The notes below the pieces were generated by a model. That model was not told the origin of the DNA, did not search any database, and saw nothing but the letters and a program-made list of their open reading frames with translations. The position numbers were made by a program, and so were the translations under genes. DNA of 64,000 bases from an uncultured Bacilli bacterium. Its GTDB lineage: Bacteria > Bacillota_I > Bacilli_A > RF39 > UBA660. Of this stretch, positions 27,049-35,664 are shown in pieces. Position 1 is the first letter of the stretch, and every line of letters begins with the position of its first letter. The stretch spans positions 7,485 to 71,484 of the forward strand of contig CAJTZC010000008.1 of assembly GCA_910583745.1 (NCBI GenBank). The letters run 5' to 3'.

Positions 27049-27227
27049 ACTCTTGTTCCCTTTCTTTCTACTCAGTCTACCATACATTTTTTGAAAATCG
27101 TGTCGATTTGTAATCATCTAATTTGAACTCCTGTACTTATTTTATGAGTATTATCTATGTTATAAGTATACAATTGAAATGGTTTAAAAGCGTACTTAGT
27201 CTACTTAAAAAGTAAAGTATTTACAAA

Positions 27228-27252
27228 AGAAAACATGTCGCGCGAGGCGACA
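27228..27252 (-). terminator. Intrinsic terminator of the AI-2E family gene
   Basis: The stem TGTCGC/GCGACA (27236-27241 with 27247-27252) is followed on the minus strand by TGTTTTCTTTT, directly after the stop of the AI-2E family gene. Confidence 0.65.
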
Positions 27253-27254
27253 GT

Positions 27255-28250
27255 TTAGTTCGAGAGTTTTTTGTATTTTTGGACAGATTCGTAAGTAAGT
27301 TTAAAGATAATGATGACAGGAACGGCAAATATCATACCGAGCAAGCCGAGAAATTTTCCCATAATCGAAAGGGAAATGATGATTAAGATTGGATTTACTT
27401 TTATACATTTGCTCATAATCATAGGGTTTATAATGTTCGATTCTATTGTCTGTGCGAAGACGATGACTCCTAAAGTGATGAGACCCAAATTCATGCTGGT
27501 GCCGAGACCGACTAAAACGGCTGGAATGCCTCCGATATAAGGGCCGACAAATGGAATAATGTTTGTTATTGCAGAGAAGCCGGCGAGGATAAATGGATAT
27601 TCGAGGCCGATAATCATGTAAAGCACGACGGAGATTGCGAAAAGGATGGCCGTATCCAACAATGTCCCTTTGATGTAAATGCGCATGTTCGTCGACATCT
27701 TTCTCACGTATTCTAAGACAGTGCGCTTGTACTTTAGAGGGATGAGACTTCTTAAAAAGGAATTGACGGAGTCATACGCATACAGAATGTAGAAACCGAA
27801 TATGTGGACAAGAACGAACTCTGCGACCCAGGCGATGAGGTTGCCACAGGAGCTGATGATGGTATCGATATCGAGTGTTTTGATATTTTTAATTCCTTCT
27901 AGAAAAGGATACTTTGCTAATCTGGTCTGGTACTCCTCTATTACAGTCATCAAATTCGATGTGTTTTTTAAAAATATCGGTATCAATTTCCATATGATTA
28001 AAAGGTAAAAAGCTAAAAATATCGAGACGATGAGGACAATGGCGACTTTTTTGTTTAGCCGTTTTTCGAGACGGCGCATCACTGGATACAATATCCAAGC
28101 AAAGATGTATCCAAAAATGACTGGAAAGACGATTCCTAAAACAGTACAGAATATGTCATAAATCTTGATGAGGCGAAAAAGAACGATTCCTAAGAGAGCG
28201 ATGAGGAGCCAGGAGAGGTAATAGAGGTTATCGCTGAGTTTTTTAGGCAT
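27255..28250 (-). CDS. AI-2E family transporter
   Basis: 331 residues with about seven to eight membrane segments, in the family of YdgG/TqsA-type exporters. Typical regions are the N-terminal LPVIFGYIFAWILYPVMRRLEKR-like segment, IIPFVGPYIGGIPAV, and the C-terminal PILIIISLSIMGKFLGLLGMIFAVP. Substrates in this family vary (AI-2, Na+/H+, others). It lies just past a terminator, so it may need its own promoter. Confidence 0.9.
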   Translation of the reverse strand: MPKKLSDNLYYLSWLLIALLGIVLFRLIKIYDIFCTVLGIVFPVIFGYIFAWILYPVMRRLEKRLNKKVAIVLIVSIFLAFYLLIIWKLIPIFLKNTSNLMTVIEEYQTRLAKYPFLEGIKNIKTLDIDTIISSCGNLIAWVAEFVLVHIFGFYILYAYDSVNSFLRSLIPLKYKRTVLEYVRKMSTNMRIYIKGTLLDTAILFAISVVLYMIIGLEYPFILAGFSAITNIIPFVGPYIGGIPAVLVGLGTSMNLGLITLGVIVFAQTIESNIINPMIMSKCIKVNPILIIISLSIMGKFLGLLGMIFAVPVIIIFKLTYESVQKYKKLSN

Positions 28251-28262
28251 ATATTATCTCAA

Positions 28263-28287
28263 AAAAGGACTTTTTATTTTAAGTCCT
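28263..28287 (-). terminator. Intrinsic terminator of recD2-small protein unit
   Basis: The stem GGACTT/AAGTCC (28281-28286 with 28267-28272) is followed by six T's on the minus strand; it begins within the last codons of the 48-residue gene. Confidence 0.7.
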
Positions 28288-28420
28288 TCATCATATTTTT
28301 TACTTCATTCTTGACCTTAGCAGTCTTCGCAGGGTGCATTTTCATATAGGAATACATCAATGAACCTACACCGACTGAAAAAGCTGCGATAGGAACGAGC
28401 ATGTTCATATTCTTTTTCAT
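28274..28420 (-). CDS. 48-residue membrane protein
   Basis: A small gene with GGAGAG before ATG. The product has one membrane segment (MLVPIAAFSVGVGSLMYSYM) and a lysine-rich cytoplasmic tail (KTAKVKNEVKNMMKDLK). It is 36 bases after recD2, so probably co-transcribed, and ends in a terminator. Small YtxH/DUF-type proteins of this build are common in Bacilli; I cannot name the family. Confidence 0.7.
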   Translation of the reverse strand: MKKNMNMLVPIAAFSVGVGSLMYSYMKMHPAKTAKVKNEVKNMMKDLK

Positions 28421-28456
28421 AAAAATCTCTCCTTACTTACTATTAGTATGGACCTT

Positions 28457-30646
28457 TTACTTCAATTTATTCATCAAAGTTTCAACTAAATTGGTCTTTC
28501 TATTTAGGCTGTAATCGTTGTTTGTACCCATGTAGAAAGCTTGAGGGCTCCCCAGTAAAGTGAGGCTTTTTTTGGCTCTAGAGATGCCCGTATAGAGCAA
28601 TTTGTTGTACAACATGCGGCCATAGTTCATCGTGATAGGCATGATGACATGGTCGAATTCGCTTCCTTGGCTCTTGTGAATCGTAATCGCATAGGCGTGT
28701 TTGAGATTGATGATGTCTTCTCTTTTATAGAATACGGCATTTCCATAGAAATTTACGACCAAAAGCTTGTCTTTGCTGCCGGCATTCGTCTCTTCTATGT
28801 AGCCGATATCTCCATTGTAGATGTTGTTATCGGGATCATTGACGAGCTGTAAGACCTTGTCTCCCACGCGATATAAGGTTTCCCCTATCCTTATCTCCGA
28901 TTTGTCTTTGCTCGGAGGATTGAATAATCCTTGTAGGATAGCATTTAAGTTATCGATGCCATTTTCTCCCTTGTACATCGGAGCCAATATTTGGATATTG
29001 TTCACATCGATTCCCTTTTTTATGGACAATTTACAGATTTCTTTGATGGTATCTTTTACCATGTGTACGTCGACATTGAGGAAAGAAAAATCCTCTTTTT
29101 TGGAAATCGATTCCTCTTCTAAATCGTGATTTTTGATATTGAGGCACAGATAAGGTATCGAAGAGCCCGAACTCTGTCTATAAATCTCTTTGAGAGGTAC
29201 GTGGTTAAAGAGTTCACTCGTGATGAGGTCTGTCAAAATGAGGCCTGGTCCGACACTTGGAAGCTGGTTGTCGTCTCCTACGATGACGAGTCTTGCACTG
29301 TCCATGATGCCTTTTAAAAGGGCGTCGAAGAGCTCGGTGTCTATCATACTCGTCTCGTCGATGATAATCAGTTTCTCCATTCTCTTATTGTATTCATTGT
29401 ATTCGAATTTTCCGGTATTTTTGTCCCATTTTAGGTATCTATGCACTGTCATCGAAGGTAGACCTGTCAAATCGCTCAGTCTCTTCGCAGCACGACCTGT
29501 GGGTGCGAGAAGAGCGAGTTCTTCGAGAGCAATTTTCTCGCTGAATTCGTGTGTATCGATATACAGACCGGCGATGGCTTTGACGATGGTGGTCTTTCCC
29601 GTTCCGGGTCCTCCCGTGATGATGGTCACGTTTTCACTGAGAGCCATCTTGATAGCTCGCTTTTGGTCCTCGTTGTATGTCACCGCATTCGCCTTGCTAA
29701 ACGCTTCGATTCTCTCGTCGAGTTTTTCGATTTTGTGCGGTTTTTTATTGTTAATCACGTGTAAAATGTCTGCGATGTTGTTCTCCATCTTGTAATAACC
29801 GTATAAAAAGTATCGGTCGTCTAACACTTTTATCTCTCTTCGCTTTTTCAATCTGTCGATGTATTCTTCGAATTCCTCCTCCGACAAGACGATGTCGAAG
29901 TTGGCCAAGCGCGTGCGTATCTCTTCCTTATAAGAGTACGTGTCGCCGGCTTCGAAACTTAGTTCTTTCATCGATTCGATGATGCACGCCTCGATTCTAT
30001 TCTCATCCGTCTCGTTCTTTAAACTGAAGTACACTTTGTCGAGTGTCTTGAACTCAATTTCGTCTATCAATGTGTAGACATTCTCTTCCAACACTGCTTT
30101 GATGCTCATTCCATAGGTATTGAGAAGTGTCATGGCATTCTTCATCGTAAACCCGAGTTTGGTGAGGTAGATGATGACTTCGTCGCTGTTTTGGTATTTC
30201 ATGATTGAATTGTAAATACTTTCGGTCTTTTTCTCTGTCATTTTAGGAATCATTAGAAGGCAATTCTTGTTCTCTTTTATCTTTTCTAAGGCGTCATCGC
30301 CGAGCATTTCGACAATCTGTTGAGCTGTCTTTTCCCCACAGCCTTTCACTAAACTAGAAGACAAAAAGTCGATGACGGCGTCTTTTCCCTCCGGTTTGAC
30401 GTGTTCGTACGAGGAGACCTGAAACTGGTAGCCGTATTTGCCATTTTCGATGTAATTTCCGTAGAAAATGTAGTTTTCATCGAGGGTAAGGTCGTAAAAA
30501 TAACCTGTAAAGGTGACCGTGTGGTTGGACAGTTCTTCTTGCAAGTTTTCACTGGCTTCCTTTACTCTACATAGTCCTATTTTATAGCCATTCCCGCCTG
30601 TTGATTCGTATATCGCCTTTTTAAATTTTCCTTTGATGTATTCCAT
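28457..30646 (-). CDS. recD2: RecD2-type DNA helicase
   Basis: 729 residues. A 5'-3' superfamily 1 helicase (RecD2/YrrC) without RecB and RecC partners, involved in DNA repair and replication-fork upkeep. The N-terminal OB-like region and helix-hairpin-helix segment (LVKGCGEKTAQQIVEMLG) precede the helicase core: Walker A GGPGTGKTT near residue 345, Walker B/DEXX IIDETSMID, QLPSVGPG, the AITIHKSQGSEFDHV motif V and YTGISRAKK motif VI. The RBS GAGAGGAG is well placed. Confidence 0.95.
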   Translation of the reverse strand: MEYIKGKFKKAIYESTGGNGYKIGLCRVKEASENLQEELSNHTVTFTGYFYDLTLDENYIFYGNYIENGKYGYQFQVSSYEHVKPEGKDAVIDFLSSSLVKGCGEKTAQQIVEMLGDDALEKIKENKNCLLMIPKMTEKKTESIYNSIMKYQNSDEVIIYLTKLGFTMKNAMTLLNTYGMSIKAVLEENVYTLIDEIEFKTLDKVYFSLKNETDENRIEACIIESMKELSFEAGDTYSYKEEIRTRLANFDIVLSEEEFEEYIDRLKKRREIKVLDDRYFLYGYYKMENNIADILHVINNKKPHKIEKLDERIEAFSKANAVTYNEDQKRAIKMALSENVTIITGGPGTGKTTIVKAIAGLYIDTHEFSEKIALEELALLAPTGRAAKRLSDLTGLPSMTVHRYLKWDKNTGKFEYNEYNKRMEKLIIIDETSMIDTELFDALLKGIMDSARLVIVGDDNQLPSVGPGLILTDLITSELFNHVPLKEIYRQSSGSSIPYLCLNIKNHDLEEESISKKEDFSFLNVDVHMVKDTIKEICKLSIKKGIDVNNIQILAPMYKGENGIDNLNAILQGLFNPPSKDKSEIRIGETLYRVGDKVLQLVNDPDNNIYNGDIGYIEETNAGSKDKLLVVNFYGNAVFYKREDIINLKHAYAITIHKSQGSEFDHVIMPITMNYGRMLYNKLLYTGISRAKKSLTLLGSPQAFYMGTNNDYSLNRKTNLVETLMNKLK

Positions 30647-30750
30647 TTCGATACTCCTCTCTTAAAACTGATTGTACCAAATCAGAAGTCAAATTACAAG
30701 TCGGAGGCTACCTTTTGAAAATTGCCCCTTTATTTTAGGCGAAAAGCAAT

Positions 30751-30773
30751 AAAAAAAAACTTAGATAAAGTTT
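30751..30773 (-). terminator. Intrinsic terminator
   Basis: A hairpin AAACTT/AAGTTT (30768-30773 with 30757-30762) followed by a long T run on the minus strand overlaps the end of the 30761-31414 gene. Confidence 0.65.
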
Positions 30774-31414
30774 TTGTCTAGCTCAATCGGTTGGGCCAAG
30801 CATCTCGTAAAGTCAGAATAGGTAACAATCGTATTTATCGTTCCGCCGAGATTTAAATCGGCGTCGACTTTCTTTTCTAATTCCGTAAGTTTTTCTATGT
30901 AAGCCGTCTGTTCCTCACGTGTATGGCTCTGTTTACTGTGGTAATCTAAGTAGGCTTCGACGTATTTGCCGTATATACTCTCTTTGTCCGTTTCTTTCTC
31001 GTTTTTTGGAGTACCGAACAGGACTGATTTGTAAAAATTGCTCTGGTCTTTATTTGCTTCTGTTGGAGACTTGGCAATACAAGCGACCGATGAATTCATG
31101 AGATAGTCGTGAAAGTAGCTCTCTAGCGAATCGATTTCGTTCTCTTTTGAGTCCATACTTTTGACTTTTGCCTCTTGTTTTAACTTTATATCTTCAATCA
31201 GTTGTAAATCTCTCGATAATTCCTGCCCTTTCGGTGCATTCGCCGTTTTCTTCGAGTTGTCTCCGGTCAAATGACAAGTCTCCTCTTTTCTGATGAGCGA
31301 AATGGACAAGCCGAATCTTCCTAATCGATGAAAAACGCGGACGCCGAGTTTGTGTTTCTTTTTGTCGCTCGAAGTATATGTTGCAGCGAAAGTTCTAGTT
31401 TGTCCATTTGCCAT
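30761..31414 (-). CDS. Uncharacterised protein (217 residues)
   Basis: 217 residues starting MANGQTRTFAATYTSS after AGGTGATTTTG. The protein is charged and soluble. The N-terminal part (KKKHKLGVRVFHRLGRFGLSISLIRKEE) is basic, and the middle and end are helical, with LTELEKKVDADLNLGGTINTIVTY near the end. No signal peptide, membrane segment or known motif. It lies between recD2 and mtaB and appears to be its own unit. Function unknown. Confidence 0.65.
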   Translation of the reverse strand: MANGQTRTFAATYTSSDKKKHKLGVRVFHRLGRFGLSISLIRKEETCHLTGDNSKKTANAPKGQELSRDLQLIEDIKLKQEAKVKSMDSKENEIDSLESYFHDYLMNSSVACIAKSPTEANKDQSNFYKSVLFGTPKNEKETDKESIYGKYVEAYLDYHSKQSHTREEQTAYIEKLTELEKKVDADLNLGGTINTIVTYSDFTRCLAQPIELDKNFI

Positions 31415-31452
31415 CAAAATCACCTATTATTAGTATAATTTTTTTGTGTAAA

Positions 31453-32742
31453 TTATTCAACTTTTTCTATTTCTCCATTTACAATTATTCCGTCAAGAGA
31501 AGTGATTTTTACGTCGACGGTCTGTCCACTTTTTGCCAAGCCTTTGAAGTTTACGAGGATGTAATTGGATGTATGTCCTCTCGACTCTAATCCTTCCGAA
31601 GTTTCGACGATGACATCGAGGGTTTGATTTAAGAATTTTTCGTAATAAGTTTTCTCCAACTCGTTCGACAGAGCGAGTATCTCTCGCACGCGTTTTTTCT
31701 TGACCAACTCGTCGACGAAGTATTCCTTCATCTTTTCTGCCTTCGTGCCGTTTCTAAGCGAGAAAGGGAACGTATGTATCTTGGTAAATCCTATTTTTTT
31801 GATGAATTGGACTGTCTCTTCGAAGTTCGCTTCTTTTTCGTGAGGGAATCCGACGATTAAATCCGTCGTGATGCTGATGTTCGGACGAATCTCTCTGATT
31901 TTTTCAATTTTCTGTGAAAAGTAAGCCGTGTCGTATTTTCGGTTCATAAATTGGAGTATTTCATCGCTTCCGGTTTGTAATGGAATGTGCAAATGGTCAC
32001 AGATTTTGGGATTGTTCTTCAATTCGTCTAGGAACTTGTCGTCGAGTTCGGTGACTTCAATCGAAGAAATTCTGACTCTCTTTAAACCCTCTAATTTACT
32101 GATTTCTCTTATTAAATCGACCAAATCGTAGTCTTTTCCTCGTCCATAGGAACCCGTATGGATGCCTGTCAGGACGATTTCACTGTGGCCGTTCTCCACC
32201 AATTCGGCAATCTCTCTCGTCGCGACGTCGATGTCTTTGCTGCGAAGAGCCCCTCTCATATAAGGAATGATGCAGTAGGCACAGAAGTTGTCACAGCCGT
32301 CCTGAATTTTGACGAAGGCGCGCGTCTTATTCGATTCACTTTTGAGCGTCATGTCCTCAAATGGGACTTTCGACATATCATAAAAACGTGCGATCTTCTC
32401 GCGTTTCTTCGCGTATTCTTCGACCAGTTCTACGATGTGCGATTTGTCTTTGTTTCCTATTAAAATGTCGATTCCTAGAGGCAAGAGAGCTTCTCTATGG
32501 TTTTCTGCACTGCACCCACAGACCGCGATGATGGCCTCTTTGCTCTCTTTTTTGGCGAGCCTTATCATATGGCGACTCTTCGCATCGCTTTGGTTGGTCA
32601 CCGAACAGGTATTTATGACGATGACATCGGGTTTCTCTTGCAAAGAAACGGCTTTGTGACCGACTTCCTCGAACTGTTCTCGCATGTATTCGCTTTCATA
32701 ACTGTTTACCTTGCAGCCCAAAGTAATGATAGAAAAAGTCAT
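31453..32742 (-). CDS. mtaB: tRNA t6A37 methylthiotransferase
   Basis: 429 residues. A radical SAM enzyme that turns t6A37 into ms2t6A37 in tRNAs reading ANN codons. The UPF0004 N-terminal domain has the three cluster cysteines (LGCKVNSYES, INTCSVTN, CGCSAEN); the radical SAM motif CDNFCAYC is near residue 150; a TRAM-like C-terminal domain follows (LNQTLDVIVETSEG). LGCKVN is typical of MtaB as opposed to MiaB. Monocistronic after a terminator. Confidence 0.96.
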   Translation of the reverse strand: MTFSIITLGCKVNSYESEYMREQFEEVGHKAVSLQEKPDVIVINTCSVTNQSDAKSRHMIRLAKKESKEAIIAVCGCSAENHREALLPLGIDILIGNKDKSHIVELVEEYAKKREKIARFYDMSKVPFEDMTLKSESNKTRAFVKIQDGCDNFCAYCIIPYMRGALRSKDIDVATREIAELVENGHSEIVLTGIHTGSYGRGKDYDLVDLIREISKLEGLKRVRISSIEVTELDDKFLDELKNNPKICDHLHIPLQTGSDEILQFMNRKYDTAYFSQKIEKIREIRPNISITTDLIVGFPHEKEANFEETVQFIKKIGFTKIHTFPFSLRNGTKAEKMKEYFVDELVKKKRVREILALSNELEKTYYEKFLNQTLDVIVETSEGLESRGHTSNYILVNFKGLAKSGQTVDVKITSLDGIIVNGEIEKVE

Positions 32743-32758
32743 AGTAAAACCTCCTAGT

Positions 32759-32783
32759 AAAAAAAGTTAGAATCTATCTAACT
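32759..32783 (-). terminator. Intrinsic terminator
   Basis: The stem AGTTAG/CTAACT (32778-32783 with 32765-32770) is followed by seven T's on the minus strand. It overlaps the stop of the 32774-33304 gene and separates it from mtaB. Confidence 0.8.
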
Positions 32784-33304
32784 AAGTTGTTTTGTAACAC
32801 TTTGAGAGCGGATAAGAATGCCTCTTCGTTTTCGTAGCTCATCATGATGGCCTTTGGCAAGTTGACCATTTCTTGTGTATTGCTCTCTTTGTTGTTCACT
32901 TTTTGCACGACGATGTCGTCAAAACCACTTTCGTAGTTGTCGTCATAGTAGATGTTCGTCGCCATCGATGCGCGTTTGACCAGTTCGTCATAGCTGATAA
33001 TCGCCGTATCTTCCATCTCTTTTTCGTAATCGCTCAAATCGATAGGTTTGGGACTGTAATCGGTCTCCAATTCGTCGATAATCTTGCTGAGCGGTTTTTC
33101 TTTTGCCACGGGTTGTGCCGTCGGTGTCTCGATGAATTCTTCGAGTAAGTTTTCTCTCTCGTCGAGGGCCTCTTCATCTATCTTGATGAGATAGACAATG
33201 TAAACCAAAAGCAACAATAGCAGCAATGTGACGACGAAGAAGAATAAATCGCTCCAACTAAAAGAACTCAACAATCCCCCTAGAGTTAAAACAATTCGTT
33301 CCAT
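32774..33304 (-). CDS. Single-pass membrane protein with acidic cytoplasmic tail
   Basis: 176 residues: one long membrane segment (about 18-42, FFFVVTLLLLLLLVYIVYLI), then an acidic, mostly unstructured tail with DELETDYSPKPIDLSDYEKEMEDTAIISYDELVKRA and a final short helix (NEEAFLSALKVLQNNLV). The layout resembles small ZipA/EzrA-like tail proteins, but no domain is recognisable. Monocistronic. Function unknown. Confidence 0.65.
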   Translation of the reverse strand: MERIVLTLGGLLSSFSWSDLFFFVVTLLLLLLLVYIVYLIKIDEEALDERENLLEEFIETPTAQPVAKEKPLSKIIDELETDYSPKPIDLSDYEKEMEDTAIISYDELVKRASMATNIYYDDNYESGFDDIVVQKVNNKESNTQEMVNLPKAIMMSYENEEAFLSALKVLQNNLVR

Positions 33305-33389
33305 ATAGTACCTCTTTCTCCTACTTCTTCGGGATGTGCTCCCTTATGGAAAGTATTATAGCATACTCGACACATACTTTGCAATCATA

Positions 33390-33671
33390 TTACATCATAG
33401 TTGACACTGTAGCTTCGATGATGTTCGATGTATCGACGAAAATATTCCCTTTTTCAGTGAGAGCGACGACTCCGAAGTTCTTGCTTATCAGATGGTCTAT
33501 CGGTACCCCAAAAAACTTCGATAACTCGATTAAAGTGCTGACTTGCATGTCGTGTCCCTCAAACATATAGATGAGTGTAGAATAAGGAATTTTAGACATT
33601 TTAGACAATTGTCTCTTGCTCCTGATATTTTTTTCTTTCATCAATTCTTTTAATTTTTGATTGTTTAACAT
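33390..33671 (-). CDS. XRE-type helix-turn-helix regulator
   Basis: 93 residues from the chosen start (MLNNQKLKEL), which follows GGGAGG by 8 bases. The Cro/C1-type HTH spans about residues 5-60 (LKELMKEKNIRSKRQLSKMSKIPYSTLIYMFEG... IDHLI), followed by a short tail. A 10-bp-arm inverted repeat lies just upstream, suggesting autoregulation. No phage genes surround it, so it looks like a stand-alone regulator. Confidence 0.85.
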   Translation of the reverse strand: MLNNQKLKELMKEKNIRSKRQLSKMSKIPYSTLIYMFEGHDMQVSTLIELSKFFGVPIDHLISKNFGVVALTEKGNIFVDTSNIIEATVSTMM

Positions 33672-33698
33672 GATTAAAACCTCCCTGTATAATGATAT

Positions 33699-33727
33699 TA
33701 TACAATATATCGACCACATATTGTATA
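33699..33727. promoter_or_regulatory. Inverted repeat, probable operator
   Basis: TATACAATAT and ATATTGTATA (33699-33708 and 33718-33727) form perfect 10-bp arms around a 9-base centre. The element lies about 30 bases upstream of the HTH gene next to a TATAAT sequence, a good position for autorepression. Confidence 0.6.
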
Positions 33728-33762
33728 GATAAAATTAACAAAACTTTATAACATTTTTGGCA

Positions 33763-33798
33763 AAAAATAAAAATGACAAAATTTAAAATTGTCATTTT
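33763..33798 (-). terminator. Intrinsic terminator
   Basis: A perfect 10-bp stem (AAAATGACAA/TTGTCATTTT, 33789-33798 with 33770-33779) is followed by TTATTTTTTG on the minus strand. It overlaps the end of the 60-residue gene. Confidence 0.8.
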
Positions 33799-33974
33799 AA
33801 TAATTCTGTATTCCATTTATTGTGCAATTTCTGAAATGTTGCAGAATTTTGTTTTTTTTGCACTTTTCCAAAATTGTAGCAGTACGGATTTGTAAGGTTA
33901 TCTGTCAAGACTCTATAATCGTCACTTGCGTTTATCGTGGCGCATTTTGTCTTCTGATTTGGATTTTTAATCAT
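33792..33974 (-). CDS. Small basic protein (60 residues), unknown
   Basis: 60 residues starting MIKNPNQKTK after GGTGATAGA; an upstream in-frame ATG (34001) has no such site. The product is polar and basic (VQKKQNSATFQKLHNKWNTELLK) with two cysteines. It is about 50 bases after nfo in the same direction, with a strong terminator of its own. Size and polarity recall small spore or stress proteins, but no family is recognised. Confidence 0.55.
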   Translation of the reverse strand: MIKNPNQKTKCATINASDDYRVLTDNLTNPYCYNFGKVQKKQNSATFQKLHNKWNTELLK

Positions 33975-34024
33975 TCTATCACCATTTTTATTGTGGGACA
34001 AAATGTTAAAATTTATACCACGGA

Positions 34025-34936
34025 TTATTTTTTATAGTATGACCTTATATCGTCCATGAGGTTCGCATTGAACATTTTTTTCTTTATCATCTCTATCTCG
34101 AATTTGTACGGAGGGTAAAGTCTCTCTTTCGCCTCGTCAGTCTCTCCTATATAGGGAGTTTCCAGTATCTTAGGTATGTGTTCTAGTCGCTCGTTGTAGA
34201 TGACTTTGATGAGGGTATCGAAGCCGATGGTTCCATAGCCTATGCATTCGTGTCTGTCTTTATGCGAGGCACGCGGATTTTTGGAGTCATTGATGTGTAG
34301 CACTTTTACTCTATCTATCCCTATTTTTTGGTCGAACTCGTCTAGGTATTCGTCAAAGGCATCTAAATCGACTCCCGCGTCGTTCAAATGACAGGTATCC
34401 AAGCAGATTCCTATTCTTTCTTTTTTCACAATGCCTTCTATTATCGTTTTCAATTCTTCAGTATTTTGTCCTAGCTCGGTCCCTTTCCCTGCCATCGTTT
34501 CGAGGCAAATCGTCACAGAGTCTGTCGTGTCTAAGACGATATTCAGAGCGTAGATGATGTTCTTTATCGCCTCTTGCGGTTCTAACCCTACAGCACTTCC
34601 GGGGTGTAATACGATGTATTGTATCCCCATCAGATTGCATCTCTCTATCTCTTTTATCAAGAAATTTATGCTAAATTGGTATTTTTCTAAATCTTTATTG
34701 TTTGCAAGATTCACAATGTATGGTGCGTGGCAGACGATATGTTCAAGTCCAATGCCATTTTCTTTCATTTGGGTTAAGGCTTCAATCGATAGAAAATCGT
34801 CGATAGAACTTCTCCGCGTATTTTGAGGCGCGCCTGTATAGAACATGAAGGTGTTTGCACCATAGCTCAACGCCTGTTCGACGCATCCTTTCAATTGATT
34901 TTGACCAAAGTTGACATGACATCCGATTGTAAGCAT
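34025..34936 (-). CDS. nfo: Endonuclease IV (AP endonuclease)
   Basis: 303 residues. A TIM-barrel, Zn-dependent enzyme that cuts DNA 5' of abasic sites in base excision repair. Metal-binding positions are recognisable in IVCHAPYIVNLAN, YIVLHPGSAVG, CLETMAGKG, CLDTCHLNDAG, VLHINDSKNPRASHKDRHECIGYGTIG. Length matches Bacillus YqfS. RBS GGAGAG upstream. Possibly co-transcribed with the 60-residue gene. Confidence 0.97.
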   Translation of the reverse strand: MLTIGCHVNFGQNQLKGCVEQALSYGANTFMFYTGAPQNTRRSSIDDFLSIEALTQMKENGIGLEHIVCHAPYIVNLANNKDLEKYQFSINFLIKEIERCNLMGIQYIVLHPGSAVGLEPQEAIKNIIYALNIVLDTTDSVTICLETMAGKGTELGQNTEELKTIIEGIVKKERIGICLDTCHLNDAGVDLDAFDEYLDEFDQKIGIDRVKVLHINDSKNPRASHKDRHECIGYGTIGFDTLIKVIYNERLEHIPKILETPYIGETDEAKERLYPPYKFEIEMIKKKMFNANLMDDIRSYYKK

Positions 34937-34978
34937 AGTTTCTCTCTCTCCTTTCCATTATTTTAACTAGTTTTAAAG

Positions 34979-35003
34979 AAAAAAGCAAAGACTTTGCTTT
35001 GCT
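34979..35003 (-). terminator. Intrinsic terminator of the pilin gene
   Basis: The stem AGCAAAG/CTTTGCT (34997-35003 with 34984-34990) is followed by T's on the minus strand, just after the pilin stop. Confidence 0.8.
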
Positions 35004-35013
35004 TGTTGCCAGT

Positions 35014-35553
35014 CTAAGCTGGTGGATTTGTTGCTGAAATGCAAGAATTCATCAGTGTCACTGCTTCATTCAAGTTTAAACATGCATTGTCTTTCGATTT
35101 ATCGCAGTTGACATTTAGAATCGAGTCGATGTTGTTTTGAACTTGATCAGACATCGTGCCGTTGTAGAGGTATGCATCGTCTGTCAAATATACTTGGTAT
35201 GTCGTATCTGATTTACCATTGGTAGCTGTTGTCGCATGATTGACGCGGACGAATCCTTTGTATGAACCTGGGCTAGTGATTCCTAGGTCTTCGAGAGTGT
35301 AACAATATTGTCCGTTGCCATCCATTCTGTGAGGGCTTATCGCTTCGCTTAGCATTTTTCTAGATTCATATTCGGTTAAGGCCGAATTTAACATCTTTTC
35401 TGCATACATCTGAAAAGATTTTTTCTTCGCTTTGTTCATAGAATCGATGATATTTGGTACCGCTAAAATCATGATTATTGCCAATACTACTATGACGGCC
35501 AATAACTCGATTAATGTAAAACCTTTCTTATTTGTCTTAATTCTATTCTCCAT
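35014..35553 (-). CDS. Type IV pilin-like protein
   Basis: 179 residues. A basic leader ends in KKG^FTLIELLAVIVVLAII, the classic prepilin site with Glu at mature position +5 and a hydrophobic helix. The globular part has two cysteine pairs (QYCYTLEDLG; NVNCDKSKDNACLNLN) and a DDAYLYNG loop. It would be processed by the prepilin peptidase at 50.9-51.7 kb. Monocistronic with its own terminator. It could be the major pilin or a pseudopilin of a competence-type pilus. Confidence 0.92.
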   Translation of the reverse strand: MENRIKTNKKGFTLIELLAVIVVLAIIMILAVPNIIDSMNKAKKKSFQMYAEKMLNSALTEYESRKMLSEAISPHRMDGNGQYCYTLEDLGITSPGSYKGFVRVNHATTATNGKSDTTYQVYLTDDAYLYNGTMSDQVQNNIDSILNVNCDKSKDNACLNLNEAVTLMNSCISATNPPA

Positions 35554-35664
35554 GAATATCCTCCTTACTTTATGTTTCTAATTATACTCGTGCCATCTTT
35601 AAAAGTCAATAAGTTTTAAGTTTTAAATTTTTATAAAACATAGAGTCATCATTTACAAACGATT

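Noticed and set aside
33390..33671. HTH gene as part of a prophage or toxin-antitoxin pair
   Set aside because: No phage genes and no convincing toxin partner lie next to it; the nearby 60-residue gene has its own terminator.
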